In this document: positions 12,453-24,234 of the stretch, one piece after another | Numbering within the stretch: the first letter of the stretch is position 1 | How the letters are laid out: each line of letters opens with the position of its first letter | Assembly: GCA_035578175.1 (NCBI GenBank) | Contig: JAQMRL010000006.1 | Location: forward strand, 22,107,506 to 22,171,505 | Reading direction: 5' to 3' | Source of the DNA: Catonia carolina | Lineage: Eukaryota; Arthropoda; Insecta; Hemiptera; Achilidae | Length of the DNA: 64,000 nucleotides | Notes under the pieces: model-generated | What the model saw: only the letters and a program-made list of their open reading frames with translations | Databases searched by the model: none | What the model was told of the DNA's origin: nothing | Position numbers and translations under genes: made by a program

Positions 12453-12577
12453 CCAAAAATCGCTAAAATATTTATTTTTTTGGGTTCAGGAGGCTGAAAA
12501 CGTGTATTTCCGGTAAAAACTCGATTTCGAAAAATCGAGTTTTTGATTCAAATTTTGATTGTAGTAATTATAATTAT

Positions 12578-12690
12578 TTATAGTGTGTAATAAATACTTG
12601 TTTGTAATTCTAATGAAAGGTAGTTAATTATTTATTTTACCCAGTTCCCTGTACGAACCTTCGCACTAAGGTTACAATATTTTGTACCAA
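12578..12690 (+). repeat. Possible degenerate LTR 3' end
   Basis: The string 'AATAAATACTTGTTTGTAAT', then TTATTTTACCCAG and 'AAGGTTACAATATT', parallels the end of the two solo LTRs. No left end or target duplication was found. Confidence 0.4.
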
Positions 12691-13254
12691 ACTTAAACAC
12701 TTTTGTTTTTTTTTTAACAAACCAGTTTTTATTTTATAAAACTTAATAATTTGAAACAAAGGTTGAACTTAGCAAGATCCATACAATACGTTTCAAAGGT
12801 TTTTGTATAAACCACGTAGTAAACTGTTTTAAAAAAACGAACTTACTGATATCTTTTTAAAAAGGTAATGTGTGCAAGGAGATAATATTGAGAGCTAATG
12901 AACTGAAGGTATCTTGAACGGGGCCATAATTCGAAGAATAAGGCTTCAGGGATACGATCGTTTGAATGCAGTTGCAAACTGACTTTTCTACACAGAACAA
13001 TGCAGTATACTTGACGAAGAACAAGAAAACCCACGTTAAATCTCGCTATCTTATACCGTAGTTTAAAAGTCCGTCCATTACATTGTGTGTTTTTATAATT
13101 CGTTTTAGAATGGTTTTTAAGCCTCTTCAATTTCTTTGTAATCTTCTTCTTCTTCTTCTTCATACTCACAAGGATTAGGCCTTCTTTTCCTGTTCTGACT
13201 CACAACCTTTATTATTGTTTTTTCCTTTAATTCTTCAACACGTTGCCATCTCTT

Positions 13255-15690
13255 TTTTCTTCACTTCTCATTTCTGTCTTCCGCCATCACCGCAGTTTAT
13301 TATCTTCCCTCTTATCCTTTCTATCATCCGCCTTCACCACCGAATATTTGTCTCCATTCTGCTCCTTTCTGTCTTCCGCCATAACCGAGATTTATTAGTC
13401 TTCCTCCTTCACCTTTCTGCTTCCGCCATCACCGCGGTTTATTAGCTTTCCTCCTTCACCGTTCCGCCTTCCACCATCACCGCGGTTTATTAGTCTTCGT
13501 CCGTCTACTATGGGCACGATTACCGCCTTCACCGTGGTTTATTAGTCTTCCTTCTTCTTTTTTCTGTCTTCGCCTTCACTGCAGTTAACTTTTCTTCCGT
13601 CTTCTCCTTTCTGTCTTCCGCCTTCACCGCGGTTTATTTGTGTTCCTCATTCTAATTTCTGTCTTTCCCCTTTAACGCGGTTAATATATCTCCCTCACTC
13701 TCCTTTCTGTCTTCCGCCTTCACCGCGGTTAATTTGTCTTCCCCTTCTACTTTCCGGCTTCCGCCTTCACCGCAGTTTGTTTGTTTCCCTTCTTCTCCTT
13801 TCTGTGTTCCGCCTTCACCACGGTTTATTTGTCTTCCTCCTTCTCCTTTCGGTCTTCCGCCATCACCGCAGTTTGTTTGTCTTTCTTTCTCTCCTATTGT
13901 CTTCCGCCTTCACCGCGGTTTGTTAGTGTTCCTCATTCTAATTTCTGTCTTCCCCTTCAACGCGGTTAATATATCTTCCTCACTCTCCTCTCTGTCTTCC
14001 GCCTTCACTGCGGTTAATTTGTCTTCCCCTTCTCCTTTCTTTCTTCCGCCTTCACCACGGTTTATTTGTCTTCCTTCTTCTCCTTTCTGTCTTCCGCCTT
14101 CACCACGGTTTATTTATCTTCCTCCTTCTCCTTTTGGTCTTCCCCCATCACCGCGGTTTATTCGTCTTCCCCTTCTCCTTGTCGTCTTCCGCCTTCACCA
14201 CGATTTATTTGTCTTCCTCCATTTCCTTTCTGTCTTCCACCTTCACCACGGTTTATTTGTGTTCCTCCTTCTCCTTTCTGTCTTCCACCTTCACCAAGGT
14301 TTATTTTTTTCTCCTTCTCCTTTCGGTCTTCCGCCATCACCGCGGTTTATTTGTCTTCCCCTTCTCCTTTCTGTCTTAGCCTTCACCACGATTTATTTGT
14401 CTTCCTCCTTTTCCTGTCTGTCTTCCGCCTTCACCACGGTTTATTTGTGTTCCTCCTTCTCCCTTCGGTCTTTCGCCATCATCGCGGTTTATTTGTCTTC
14501 CTCCTTCTCCTTTCCGTCTTCCGCCTTCACCACGACAGAAGCATGCCTACGCTATCTATCGGATTACATTGGAACTAACCTTAAAATAAGTGTGGATGCT
14601 TACGCTATCTATCGGTTTACATTAGAACTAACTTTACAATGGTGTGGACGCTTACGTTATCTATCGGATTACGTTGGAACTAACCTTACAATAGTTGTGG
14701 ACGCTTACGCTATCTATCGGATTTCATTGAAACTAACTTTGCAATAGGTGTGGACACTTACGCTATCTATCGGATTTCATTGGAACTAACGCTTGTTCCA
14801 ATGTAATAGGTTTGGACACTTACGCTATCTATCGGATTTCATTGGAACTAACGATAGTTCCAATGTAATCCTTGATAGCGTAAGCGTTTACACCTACTTA
14901 AAAGTTAATTCCAATGAAATCCGATAGATAGCGTAAGCGCCTACACCTATTGGAAAGCTGTTAATTCCTATGAAATGCGATAGATAGCTTAAGCATGCCT
15001 CTGTTGTGGTGAAGGCGGAAAACAGAAAGGAGAGGGACTAAGACAAATAAAACGCGGTGATGGCGGAAAACTTAAAGGTTAAGGAGGAAGTGAAATAAAC
15101 CGCGTTGAAGGCGGAAGACAGAAAGGAGAAGAAGAAGACAAATAAACCGCGATGTAGGAGGAAGATAGAAAGGAGACTAAGGAAGAAAAATAAGCCGCGG
15201 TGACGGAGAAAGACAGAAAGGAGGAGGAAGAAAATAACCGTGGTGAAGGAGGAAGACAAAAAAGAGAAGAGGGAAGGCAAATAAACCGCGGTGAAGGAGC
15301 AAGACAGAGAGGAGAAGGAGGAAGACAAATAAACCACCGTAAAGGCGGAAGACAGAAGAAAAAGGAGGAAGACAAACAAACCTCGGTGAATGAGGAAGGC
15401 AGAAGAAAAAAGGAGAAAGACAAACAAACCGCGGGCAGGCGGAAGACAGAAAGGAGAGGGGAAGAGAAATAAACTGCGGTGTAGGAGGAAGACAGAGAGG
15501 AGTAGGAGGAAGACTAATAAGCCGCGGTGAAGGCGAAAGACAGAGAGGAGAAGGAGGAAGACAAACAAACCGCGGTGAAAGAGGAAGACAGAAGAAACGA
15601 GGAGAAAGACAAATAAACCGCGGGAAGACGGAAGACAAATAAACCGCGGTGAAGGCGGAAGACAGAAAGGAAAAGGAGGAAGACAAATAC
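13255..15690. mobile_element. Foldback-like element with nested inverted tandem arrays
   Basis: The left arm (13,255-14,535) is about 27 imperfect copies of a 48-bp pyrimidine-rich unit containing 'CTTCCGCCTTCACC' and 'GCGGTTTATTTGTCTTCC'. The right arm (15,000-15,690) is about 14 copies of the same unit in reverse complement. Between them lies a second tandem family, itself inverted about 14,852. Arm junctions mirror each other around 'AGCATGCCT'. Drosophila FB elements are built this way, but no transposase is present and homology to FB is not claimed. Long ORFs of Ser/Phe/Pro repeats on either strand are artefacts of the 48-bp period. Confidence 0.82.
14549..14995. repeat. Inner 53-bp tandem repeat, inverted about its centre
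   Basis: Units beginning ACGCTATCTATCGGATT start at 14,549, 14,602, 14,654, 14,707, 14,760 and 14,822. The right part reads the complement ('CCGATAGATAGCGTAAGCG'). The axis is between 'ATTGGAACT' (14,841) and 'AGTTCCAAT' (14,856). Confidence 0.88.
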
Positions 15691-15845
15691 ACTGACTCCT
15701 AAAAATTTTGTAACTTGGTTTTTACAGAAGATATTGATAATTATATTGTCATTATTAGAAATATTCTTACTTTGGTTACTTATTTCCTTACGACCAGTGT
15801 TTTTACTTGGCCACAGTTTTTCCCAAGTTAAAAACTAGATTATTG

Positions 15846-15896
15846 AACAACTGACTCGCGGCGACGACTTTTCCTCTAGATCAACCCGGTGGGTAC
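15846..15896 (-). repeat. SINE family B, head fragment
   Basis: Only the box A side is present ('CACCGGGTTGATCTAGAGGA' on the minus strand), next to the foldback structure. Confidence 0.6.
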
Positions 15897-15899
15897 TAA

Positions 15900-16730
15900 A
15901 CAAAAACCGCAAAAAAATGACTAAAGATATTGTTCATGGAATCGTTAATGATTGATTTATGCCTAATTTGAAAAAATAAACCAAAGCGGTGTGAGATGAA
16001 CACATGTATGGAAGACGACAGAACGACGGAGAACAACTTTTCAAAATGGTCTTCTGTTTACAACGCGTTTAGAAAGAATACTGCCAGCCGTAACAATAAT
16101 TTAATCCTGACAATACTATTCACACCGGTTTCCTTCCCAGGATAGTTTGTCAACCCAAAAAATCGTCCATCAGAAAAGAGAGGTTTTTAATTCTATAAGA
16201 AAATAATTAAACCAATAACTTAGTAAAATTATATTTGTTATATCAAAAATTTTCTGGATAAAAATTATTCAAATGAAAAATAAATTAGATAGTGAATACG
16301 AGTTTTTGAAAGAATTGTATTTCAGTTATTAATAAAAATATGTTTTTATTACTTTTTTAAGTTTTTTTAACACAATACAATATTAATTTATTTATAACAT
16401 GTTGTATCTACTTTTTTAACGGGTGGACGCGAAATTGATAGCAGATGAGAAATTGACATCTCTGTGACAATATACATAATATACGATATTATTACATAGG
16501 GGCGATACTAGAGCACTCTGGTGAGAAAACCTCCAAGGTGCGGTGTATAAAATTGTTAAAAACACCGCAATTTCGCATCCGGTACCAAATTTTTTTTTTA
16601 ATTTTTATGTCTCTCTGGTTAACAATAAAATTATCAAAAATTAAATTTAGTTGCCTGTAACAATGTACTTTTTTTTAAAAAAATAAGTTACGTCCAAAGA
16701 CCATGTCACAATAAATTTTTATTAAGGATT
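15900..16730. other. Stretch without a recognised gene
   Basis: Possibly part of a decayed element that includes the palindrome at 16,731. No coding signal was seen. Confidence 0.45.
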
Positions 16731-16764
16731 GTAATTTGGCGTCCGTATACGGACGCCAAATTAC
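16731..16764. repeat. 34-bp perfect palindrome
   Basis: GTAATTTGGCGTCCGTA is followed immediately by its exact reverse complement, with no loop. Related words occur at 16,798 ('GTACGGACGTGAAAATG') and 16,421 ('GGTGGACGCGAAATTGA'), suggesting the centre or end of a decayed element. Confidence 0.85.
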
Positions 16765-17377
16765 ACTCGGACTCCAGATTGATAGGAAAATATCAATGTA
16801 CGGACGTGAAAATGATAGTAGAACATATTATATTTATAAACAATTAAAAATTGACATTGCTTATTACTACGTTTACTTAGTACTACGTTTTAAATTTATT
16901 TATATTGCAAGTTATTTTAATTTGCTTTAACAGCGTATGCAAGGAGACCGAGTAAATTCTTAGAAGCCGTGAACTGTACTACTGCCAAACAACAAATACG
17001 GTTTATATTCAACTTCATCTGATCGTCAATAGAACAACGTTTCTTGTATTGATCAAAATCACTGAAAAAACGAAGGAATAACTACCAGTTCATTTTGATC
17101 ATTATTGTACATAAAAACAAAATACTGGAGTGCATTAAACACTGTCCTAGTATAAAAGTCATTAATTTTAAATAAAATATAATGATTGGCTTCACATATA
17201 AAATTCGTACAGCCGTCGCTTCACAAGCTGTTTCAAAAATATTAGTTCAAAAATTTAATATTTAACAAATAACAACGAATGTAACAAGGAGTGAAACTAA
17301 TTAGACTAACAAAAACTATCTGTTAAACAATCATTCAATACATTTTAAATTAAATGCAATTTTATAGTACTAATTTT

Positions 17378-17749
17378 TGTTGTTTAGTACATCAGCTGAA
17401 AGGCTGGTTTGAACCTCTAGAGGCTTTACTAAATAAACCGAGATGGGAGATAGTTTATCATTGCCTTACTCACAAAGTTGAGAAGTATGCATATCATGCC
17501 AGGCCCTCTGAAAATCATCTAGGCCTACTTTCCACCTTGCAAATGACACCTTCATTTCATTCACCACAGGGTCTGGGTGTATAATGAAATTCATTACTCT
17601 CTGGGGAGATAACTCTGACTAGTGTCTTTTACACCTGTACTTCTTCTGTTCTTAAATGCTTCAGTCATATAATTGGCTGACCATTGTGATAAGAAGCATA
17701 ACTAATTTTGTAGCCCTGGAACTAGCAGATCGAGTGCAAATAATTTAAG
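17378..17749 (-). repeat. SINE-like family A, copy 4
   Basis: Truncated at its right end near GCAAATAATTTAAGC. It abuts a tRNA-derived SINE (family C) 22 bp further on. Confidence 0.82.
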
Positions 17750-17771
17750 CTAGAATAAAAAAATTAAAGCT

Positions 17772-17935
17772 GGCCGCCTCCATAGCGTAACGATTAGCGC
17801 GCTAGCCTACAACTTGGAGGTCCTGAGTTCAATTCTTCGCTGGGTTCTGGAAATTTTCACGAATCAGAACCCACTGTTTTAGATACATAACCCATCGCTA
17901 ATAACCAAGCACTTGAAGTGACTTAATTATGTTTA
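17772..17935 (+). repeat. tRNA-derived SINE family C, copy
   Basis: Box A-like 'TAGCGTAACGATTAGCGCG' and box B-like 'GAGTTCAATTCTTCGC', then the tail 'CATCGCTAATAACCAAGC'. It is not a functional tRNA gene because the acceptor arms do not pair and no anticodon stem is evident. Confidence 0.78.
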
Positions 17936-18559
17936 CTGTAGGCCTATTCTTAAAAAATCGTAAATGTTCTTCTGAACTTCATTTATTTTTCGGTTTCGGA
18001 CAATTTCATGGTTTTTCTGAATGATGTTTTAACTCTATGGCGTTCTGGTTTTTTCTTTATTTTTTGTCAAATACTATTTAGATCTAAATCTATGCACTAT
18101 TAAAGAAGCAGCTACCGAAGAGTTAAGTATACTGCAGTAAAATCAGATGTGCATATAAGAGGTGCACTTCATTTGCATTTTCTTCATGTAAATTACGTAA
18201 TTAATTGATTTTCGGTCGTTTCGGATAACCAAGATTCTACCGTACACGTTGGTGAAAGATGAGTACTTGGGAGTGCAACATGGGTGAGCTCATACTGCAG
18301 CTCAACTTGGTCCAACCCGCGCAACCAAGTCAATTATGTGACACTCTATACCACATCACTGACATAGTGACTGAGTGTTTCTTTCCTTCCCTATTTATTC
18401 ATAAAGGGCAAAAGAAAGTAAACAAATTTACTCTTATTTCTGAAAACATAATAAAAATTTCAATATGGTGTAAGATGTAGACTATGATAAAAATATCATC
18501 CCCTCTTTGTTTAAGAAAAAATTACTCTTTAAGTAAAAATCAGTCACGGTACCTTCTTA

Positions 18560-19350
18560 GGGTAAGCGCAAAATGAACGCTGGTAGCAGGTCGCTGCTCG
18601 GTAGTCGCAGGTACTGTATCACGGTGGTGAACCCTCAGAGTAGGAGCATGTAACTACGCGCTTAACCCTCATTCAGCTGTCGGTATTCAACATAAGTTTC
18701 AGTAGCAGCAGTGATGATAAATATTCCTAATGGAAAACGCTTATACAAAATTGTCATCTTTCAAAGACGATACCGTTAGTGACTTTATAAAAGAACAGAA
18801 AATTGTGCGGCATAATCATCTTTTTCCGCAATTAAAAAAAACATGGAGATAGAGTTTTTTAAATGCATGAGAATGACTCTGGAAACGTTTAATTTTATTT
18901 TGTTAAGAAGAACTCGTTTTCAAAAACAATGGTGCAACTTGCACAAGCAACCAATATTACCGGAAGAAAGACTTGGATTACTTTGAAATAGCCTACGTAT
19001 TTTGAACATTTTGGCTACCGATATTTAATATTATAAAACATTGTTTGGATAGTAATAATGTTTTAAGTTATTTTTTCTTATTACAATTAATTAACAAGTT
19101 GTTATTATTTATGAATACGTATCATACGACGCCAAGTACAAAATTAGCAACCTGCTAGCAAGCAGCAGGCAGGTTTACGCAAAACAAACCAGTGGCTGAT
19201 GTGCGTAAATGACCAGCGCGCAGCTTTCTCCACCAGCTTTTACTGTGAGACGTCCGATTAAATATAATGGCCTATTCCTACTAGCAGGCTCCCGTTTGTA
19301 AGCGACCAACGAACAGCGACCCGCGACCAGCGTTCACTGTGCACTTACCC
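18560..19350 (+). mobile_element. PIF/Harbinger element, internally deleted
   Basis: A 791-bp element is flanked by TTA at 18,557-18,559 and 19,351-19,353, the target duplication of PIF/Harbinger. The inverted ends begin GGGTAAGCGCAAAATGAACG and GGGTAAGTGCACAGTGAACG. An internal frame at 18,867-18,989 reads 'RMTLETFNFILLRRTRF' and 'LHKQPILPEERLGLL', matching the N-terminal part of Harbinger nuclease. The DDE core is missing. Confidence 0.88.
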
Positions 19351-19956
19351 TTACACTGTTTTAACATTCTATAATGTTGAATTTTATTCTAACGCTTGGA
19401 AATAAGTCAATAAATTTTTGAACCATACTATACTGTATTACAGGTACAATAAGAACATAAGATGAAACTTCAAGTACATAAGTTAACAACTGATTGAGAG
19501 ATCAGTTGAACAAAACAGAAACCATCAAAAAACTTCAAGGAAATCAACTAACCAGGACTTCCAAGCACAAAATACCGTACGTAGGTTCAGTTTGTTCAGA
19601 CGATCATACATTTTGACTGAACTACGGTCGGAGCACTTGATGTTGTCGTTGTTTATTACTTTTTGAAAACAAGTAAAGAAACATTATAAACAATAATGTC
19701 TTGAATGATATGTTACAACGTTCCGATTTTCTTGTCCGTGTGACTTTTTATTAGAACCAACTTACACATACATTTAGGTGTCCCTAATTTAAAACGTATT
19801 TACCTTATGATACATTGTGTTTGTATGGCAATATCTGTATTGACACTCTCTTAATACATTACTTATCTTGCTTATTACTTATTTCTTATTTTACTGAAAA
19901 AGAATTTTTTAACTTTGTTATTACCTTGCTCGGTTTAAGCGAATCGCTAACAAGTT

Positions 19957-20318
19957 TGTTGATGTTTAGGTCATCAGCCGAAAGACTGGTTTGAAACTCT
20001 CGAGCTTCACAAAGCAAAACGAAGAGGGAGATGGTTTACATGGCCTTCCTCACTGAGTGGAAATGTATGATTATCAGGCTTCCGAAAAGTATCTGCTATC
20101 CATCTTGCAAATGACACCTTCATTCATCCCAGGGTCTGGGTGTTTAATGAAATTTATTACTTTCAGAGGAGATAACTCTGACTAGTCTTTGACCTCTACC
20201 GCTTCTGTTCTTAAATACATCAGCCATAATTGACTGACCATGTGATAAGAAACAGAACTATTTTCTGTTGCAGATCGAGGTCAAACAATTTAATATTCCT
20301 CCTGCCTGTTATGGGCAT
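19957..20318 (-). repeat. SINE-like family A, copy 5
   Basis: Flanked by a 10-bp duplication with one mismatch (CTAACAAGTT at 19,947 and CTAACATGTT at 20,319). It is more diverged than the other copies. Confidence 0.82.
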
Positions 20319-20599
20319 CTAACATGTTCATCCAAATTATTACTGCGCCTATTGCTAAAGCTTTCTTATTACATGACTGATAATTTGGACAATTTTTTTT
20401 AAATCATCAAATGTCATGTGCTTTTAGCAGAAAAAACAACATTATTTATATGTAAAAAGAAAAGTAAATGAAGAGATATACCTAGTGTAAGACAATAACC
20501 CCGGTAAACAATTTCTTCAGAAAAAAATGAATTTCATTCTTGAGGCACCTACTTAGAGCAGAAAACACTAGACTTGCTAACCAAATAACTAACTTTTAA

Positions 20600-20945
20600 T
20601 GGGAAAAAACAACAAAACCGAAAAGGATAAAAGAAGTCTAACAGGACATGGAAGAGCTGAGAATTTCAAGGGAGGATCTGATTACAAAATCTAGAAAATA
20701 CGACGAGCTAATTAAAACTAATATGATAATATTTGAGTCTAAAACTACAAAGGAATCCAACAGGGTGTATTCGGACGAGGACAGGCCCCAAACATCGGAA
20801 CGCCTAAAAAATACGTGAGCGAAAAGGAAAGAAGCAAGAATAAAACAACTTACACGCTCCGGGAATAAGAAGAACCGATTACAGAATGGACTGGCCCAGA
20901 AATTTGAGTAAAGTGATCCTATGAGATCGTAAAACCAAAAAAAAA
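20600..20945 (+). other. Unassigned protein-like stretch
   Basis: Plus-strand frames with one or two breaks read 'MEELRISREDLITKSRKYDE', 'TKESNRVYSDEDRPQTSERL' and 'RKEARIKQLTRSGNKK'. The charged, coiled-coil-like character suggests a decayed transposon ORF (ORF1 or gag type). No domain can be named. Confidence 0.25.
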
Positions 20946-20995
20946 ACTTCACTTGAATCTCAATCTAATTTTTTTTTTCTTATCCCTACCTAATG

Positions 20996-21083
20996 TGTCA
21001 CCGTTGCAATCTGTTCAATTTAGAACAATAAGCAACCCCATGATCCAATGAGATGAGGATTTAGTGCATGACGTTTAACCTAA
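20996..21083 (-). repeat. SINE family B, tail fragment
   Basis: Matches the 3' tail of copies at 3.6 and 23.15 kb ('GTTGCTTATTGTTCTAAATT' on the minus strand) without the tRNA-like head, as in 5'-truncated retroposition. Confidence 0.65.
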
Positions 21084-21089
21084 AAAAAC

Positions 21090-23145
21090 AAGGAAACTTT
21101 TATTAACAGTGAAGCTAAATTAGGTACATTTCATATTTTTCAGCATTCTAAACGCTAATATTAAAAAGGATTTGGTTGAGAATTGTTAACTATACTTTGC
21201 GATTTTGTTACTGAGCTAATTAATACCTTAATATTATGTTAGTGACAGTAAGGATAAGCAATTTTTTAGTTGAGTTTAGTCTCAGCTTCCACTGGGACTG
21301 ATTCCAGTCAACCTTCTTTTTAAAATGTAGCTCTTCAAATACAGATTTACCATCACCTGTCGTTATTTTTCTAAATTCTCGATTAATCCAGAAAATAGAA
21401 AGTCAATGAGTTTTTTTAAAACACGATTTCTTTGAAGATTTTTCCAACAGAAGCCTTGCATAATCAATTCCTCCAAGAAGACTAATCGGAACAGTTTTAC
21501 GGGAGTTTTCTTAGTTGCAATGCAATTATCCTATTCTAGAAAACCTGGAAATGGTCTTCTGTTTTGTCCGCTGATTCTTTTGGAGTAGAAAACGAAAGAG
21601 TGTTCCTTTCAAGCATTGTTTCGAGGCCTAATAAAAAAATTAAACCGCTGTGTTTACTGCGCTAAGGAGGCGGCCAAATTGTCATATTATGAATAGGTAG
21701 GTAGTCCTAAAAAACCGTTTTCAAAGCAGTTAGGACGTACGGTAAGATATATGCTGATACTATAGTACCTATGAGTACCAATTATTGAACATACATTTCT
21801 GTTAGATTAGGTTCGACATCTTTTTAATAAAATAATGAAGTTAGATTATAATCAAGGTTATGTTTTTATGGACTGTACGCACGAAGGAGAAACAAGTATG
21901 TAGCAGGATGTAATTTTTTTAGTTTTTTGTTAGTGTATCATCTTTACGGAAATACGATTCAAAGATGATCTTCCCATCATTATGATCCGTGACAGGTTGT
22001 CATAGTTAAACTAACCTAAACTAGCATTCTAGAACAATCTCATTCCATAATTTATTTATTTGTACTCTTGTGTTATAGCTGGTAGACACGCTCGTTGTGT
22101 TTTTACTTTCAACTAAAATGACATAGCTATAAATTATGTGGCACAATAAATAACTGACTGATTTGTGACGTTCTTTAGCATTGATATACGATTTAAATTT
22201 ATAATAAAAGTCTGTATACACTGGTGTTTGATATACTAGGTTACAAGATTCCCAGACCAGGTTTTTGTAACATCTATACCTACCTTTTGGAATACATGTT
22301 AAAATAACTACCAAGCCTATTTGTTTTATTACAGAAAATAAAATCCTGGATAATACATATTATAAGCTAGGCATTTTAATTTAAGTCACATTGGTGAAAT
22401 TAAGATCTGGTTTCTATTTTATTCCAGATAAAGTAAGTCTACCATTTATCCTATATGAACTTATTCCACATGGAGGTTATAAATTCACACTTCATTAATT
22501 TTTCTTGGATTAGTTTGTTTATTAATGAATGTTTTCATTAACACACGTTTTTTTAGCTTTTATTTGTTATCAGCAACTGTACATTATTGACAACCACCCA
22601 ATGTGATTGCTGCTTTTCACTGTATTTTTTTTTATCTGATTCAATATGAATTTTTGAACAGGGACCCCCAGTGGAGTTTGTTCAGGAATGGCTGTTAGCT
22701 GGTCACCACACAAAGTCGCTTGTCTAATTAGTATTACTTAACAAATAATAGCGACTTTCTACCAGCTGACTGACTGGGCTGGCCCGAAAACCTCAATAAA
22801 TACATGTAACAAATTAGTTTGAAAATTAAAATAAAACAGCATAAATGGGGTTGAAATGAACGTATGAGATGAAAAAAGTCAACAAGATTTTACACCAGTG
22901 GATAATGATGGAATACATACTTCAGAGTTGTTTTTGATTGTATTTGAACTATTACAGTTCTGGAATCTAAATCAATATTTTTCATAAATGAATCGGGTAT
23001 TTCCTAAATGTTGCAAGAGCCATTTTGGATGAAATGCATTTTATTGAAAAACCATTGCAAATCCTATATGTTGCGTAACAATGACACAATAATATTATCT
23101 ACTTAATACTGATCCTGGTTTTATAAATCCCTAATATACGTATCT
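21090..23145. other. Two kilobases without a recognised gene
   Basis: Only a small imperfect inverted repeat near 22,690-22,770 ('TAGCTGGT...AAGTCGCT' against 'AGCGACTTT...ACCAGCTGAC') stands out. Confidence 0.5.
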
Positions 23146-23149
23146 TGCA

Positions 23150-23453
23150 ATCTGCTTAGTTGAGAACAATAAACAACCCGATGACCAAATGAGTTGAGAA
23201 TGATGTGTTGACATGTAAATGAGGCGTAGTCTTGTACAGACTCATGCCATTAGACTATTTCTGAAAGAGTATGGTTAATTGAACCCCAACTATCACAGTA
23301 CACCAGTTACCACTTTCTAGTATTCAAATCCGTATAAAAAAACTACCTTTACTTGGATTTGAGCCAGGAACCTTCATCTCCAAAAAATCAGCTGTTAAAC
23401 AGCTGACACACAGTGACGACTTTACCTCTATACCAATCCAGTGGCTTTAACTG
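23150..23453 (-). repeat. tRNA-derived SINE family B, copy 2
   Basis: On the minus strand: box A-like 'TTGGTATAGAGGTAAAGTCG', box B-like 'GGTTCCTGGCTCAAATCC', then a ~230-bp body ending near 'TTTATTGTTCTCAACTAAGC'. Confidence 0.82.
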
Positions 23454-23829
23454 ATCCTAGCGACAAAAATTTGAACTTGAGAAACAGCTGTGCTGGTCAA
23501 AACTGCTTTAGGTTACTTGTTAAAGGCTTTTTACACTACCTAGTTAATAACATTTTTTATTACTTTCTACTAACGAAGACTTCAAAGTTTTGTTTTGCTT
23601 TTGCTACTGTTTAATACTTCTGTTGCTTCTAACTAAATGTGTTGACTTCATGTGCCTGATGAATGTCAAGCGCCATGATACTCTGTTCTGACATGGCTAC
23701 AGAGTTTACAGATTATAACTTACTCGTGTTTACTTCAGAAGAATGAGTAGCCTTATGTAGTAAATACTTCAAAATTTCTTTACTAATTCACTCTCTTTGC
23801 TACAAGGTATGTTCAATTCTTCTGCGTGA

Positions 23830-24230
23830 TGTTACGGCTTTGTTTAGAACAGAGATGACATGAGACTACTTCAGGCATTTGAGATGAGATGCTAGAGAAG
23901 GATGTTGAAAGTTTCTCGGTCGGAAAAATTTTCAACTTCAAGATACTTGATCGCTTAGACACCAACATTGAAATTACGCGCCATTTGAAAAAAAAGAAAT
24001 GAGAATACTTTGAACAAGTAGAGTACCAAAATATCGATTACAGCAAACTATCATGCAAGATAAAATATAATAGGTAAATGTTGTCTATGTTGCAGATAAC
24101 ATTTTGACTAAAGAACCTTCATGACTGGTGTGGCATAAGTACAGCTGCGCTTTTTAGACTAGTTTCCAATACAGTGTGAATTGCTGTAATGGTTACCAAC
24201 ATTCTGAAAGGACACGGTACATAAAGAAGG
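23830..24230 (+). pseudogene. Decayed LINE reverse-transcriptase fragment
   Basis: Scattered frames read 'LLQAFEMRC-RRMLKVS', then 'LRDWCG' and 'ILKGHGT'-like pieces, resembling the end of the LINE seen at 57.2 kb. Many stops and frameshifts show an old copy. Assignment rests on short motifs only. Confidence 0.45.
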
Positions 24231-24234
24231 AATT

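Larger units (their letters stand above)
11453..12550 (-). repeat. Dispersed family F, copy interrupted by a SINE and a CA expansion
   Basis: Family F sequence is present on both sides of the family A insertion at 11,524-11,919. The copy ends near 'AAAACTCGATTTCG', with the CA microsatellite at the place where other copies have a short TGTGTGTG run. Confidence 0.72.

Noticed and set aside
12223..12466. Cys/Val and His/Thr dipeptide-repeat ORFs
   Set aside because: Translation of the CA/GC microsatellite.
13734..14747. 337-codon ORF and several overlapping frames on both strands (13.7-15.7 kb)
   Set aside because: They follow the 48-bp repeat, whose length is a multiple of three, so any open frame repeats. 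Composition is Ser/Phe/Pro or its complement, with no domain.
13255..15690. CRISPR array
   Set aside because: Units are contiguous without unique spacers and the sequence is eukaryotic.
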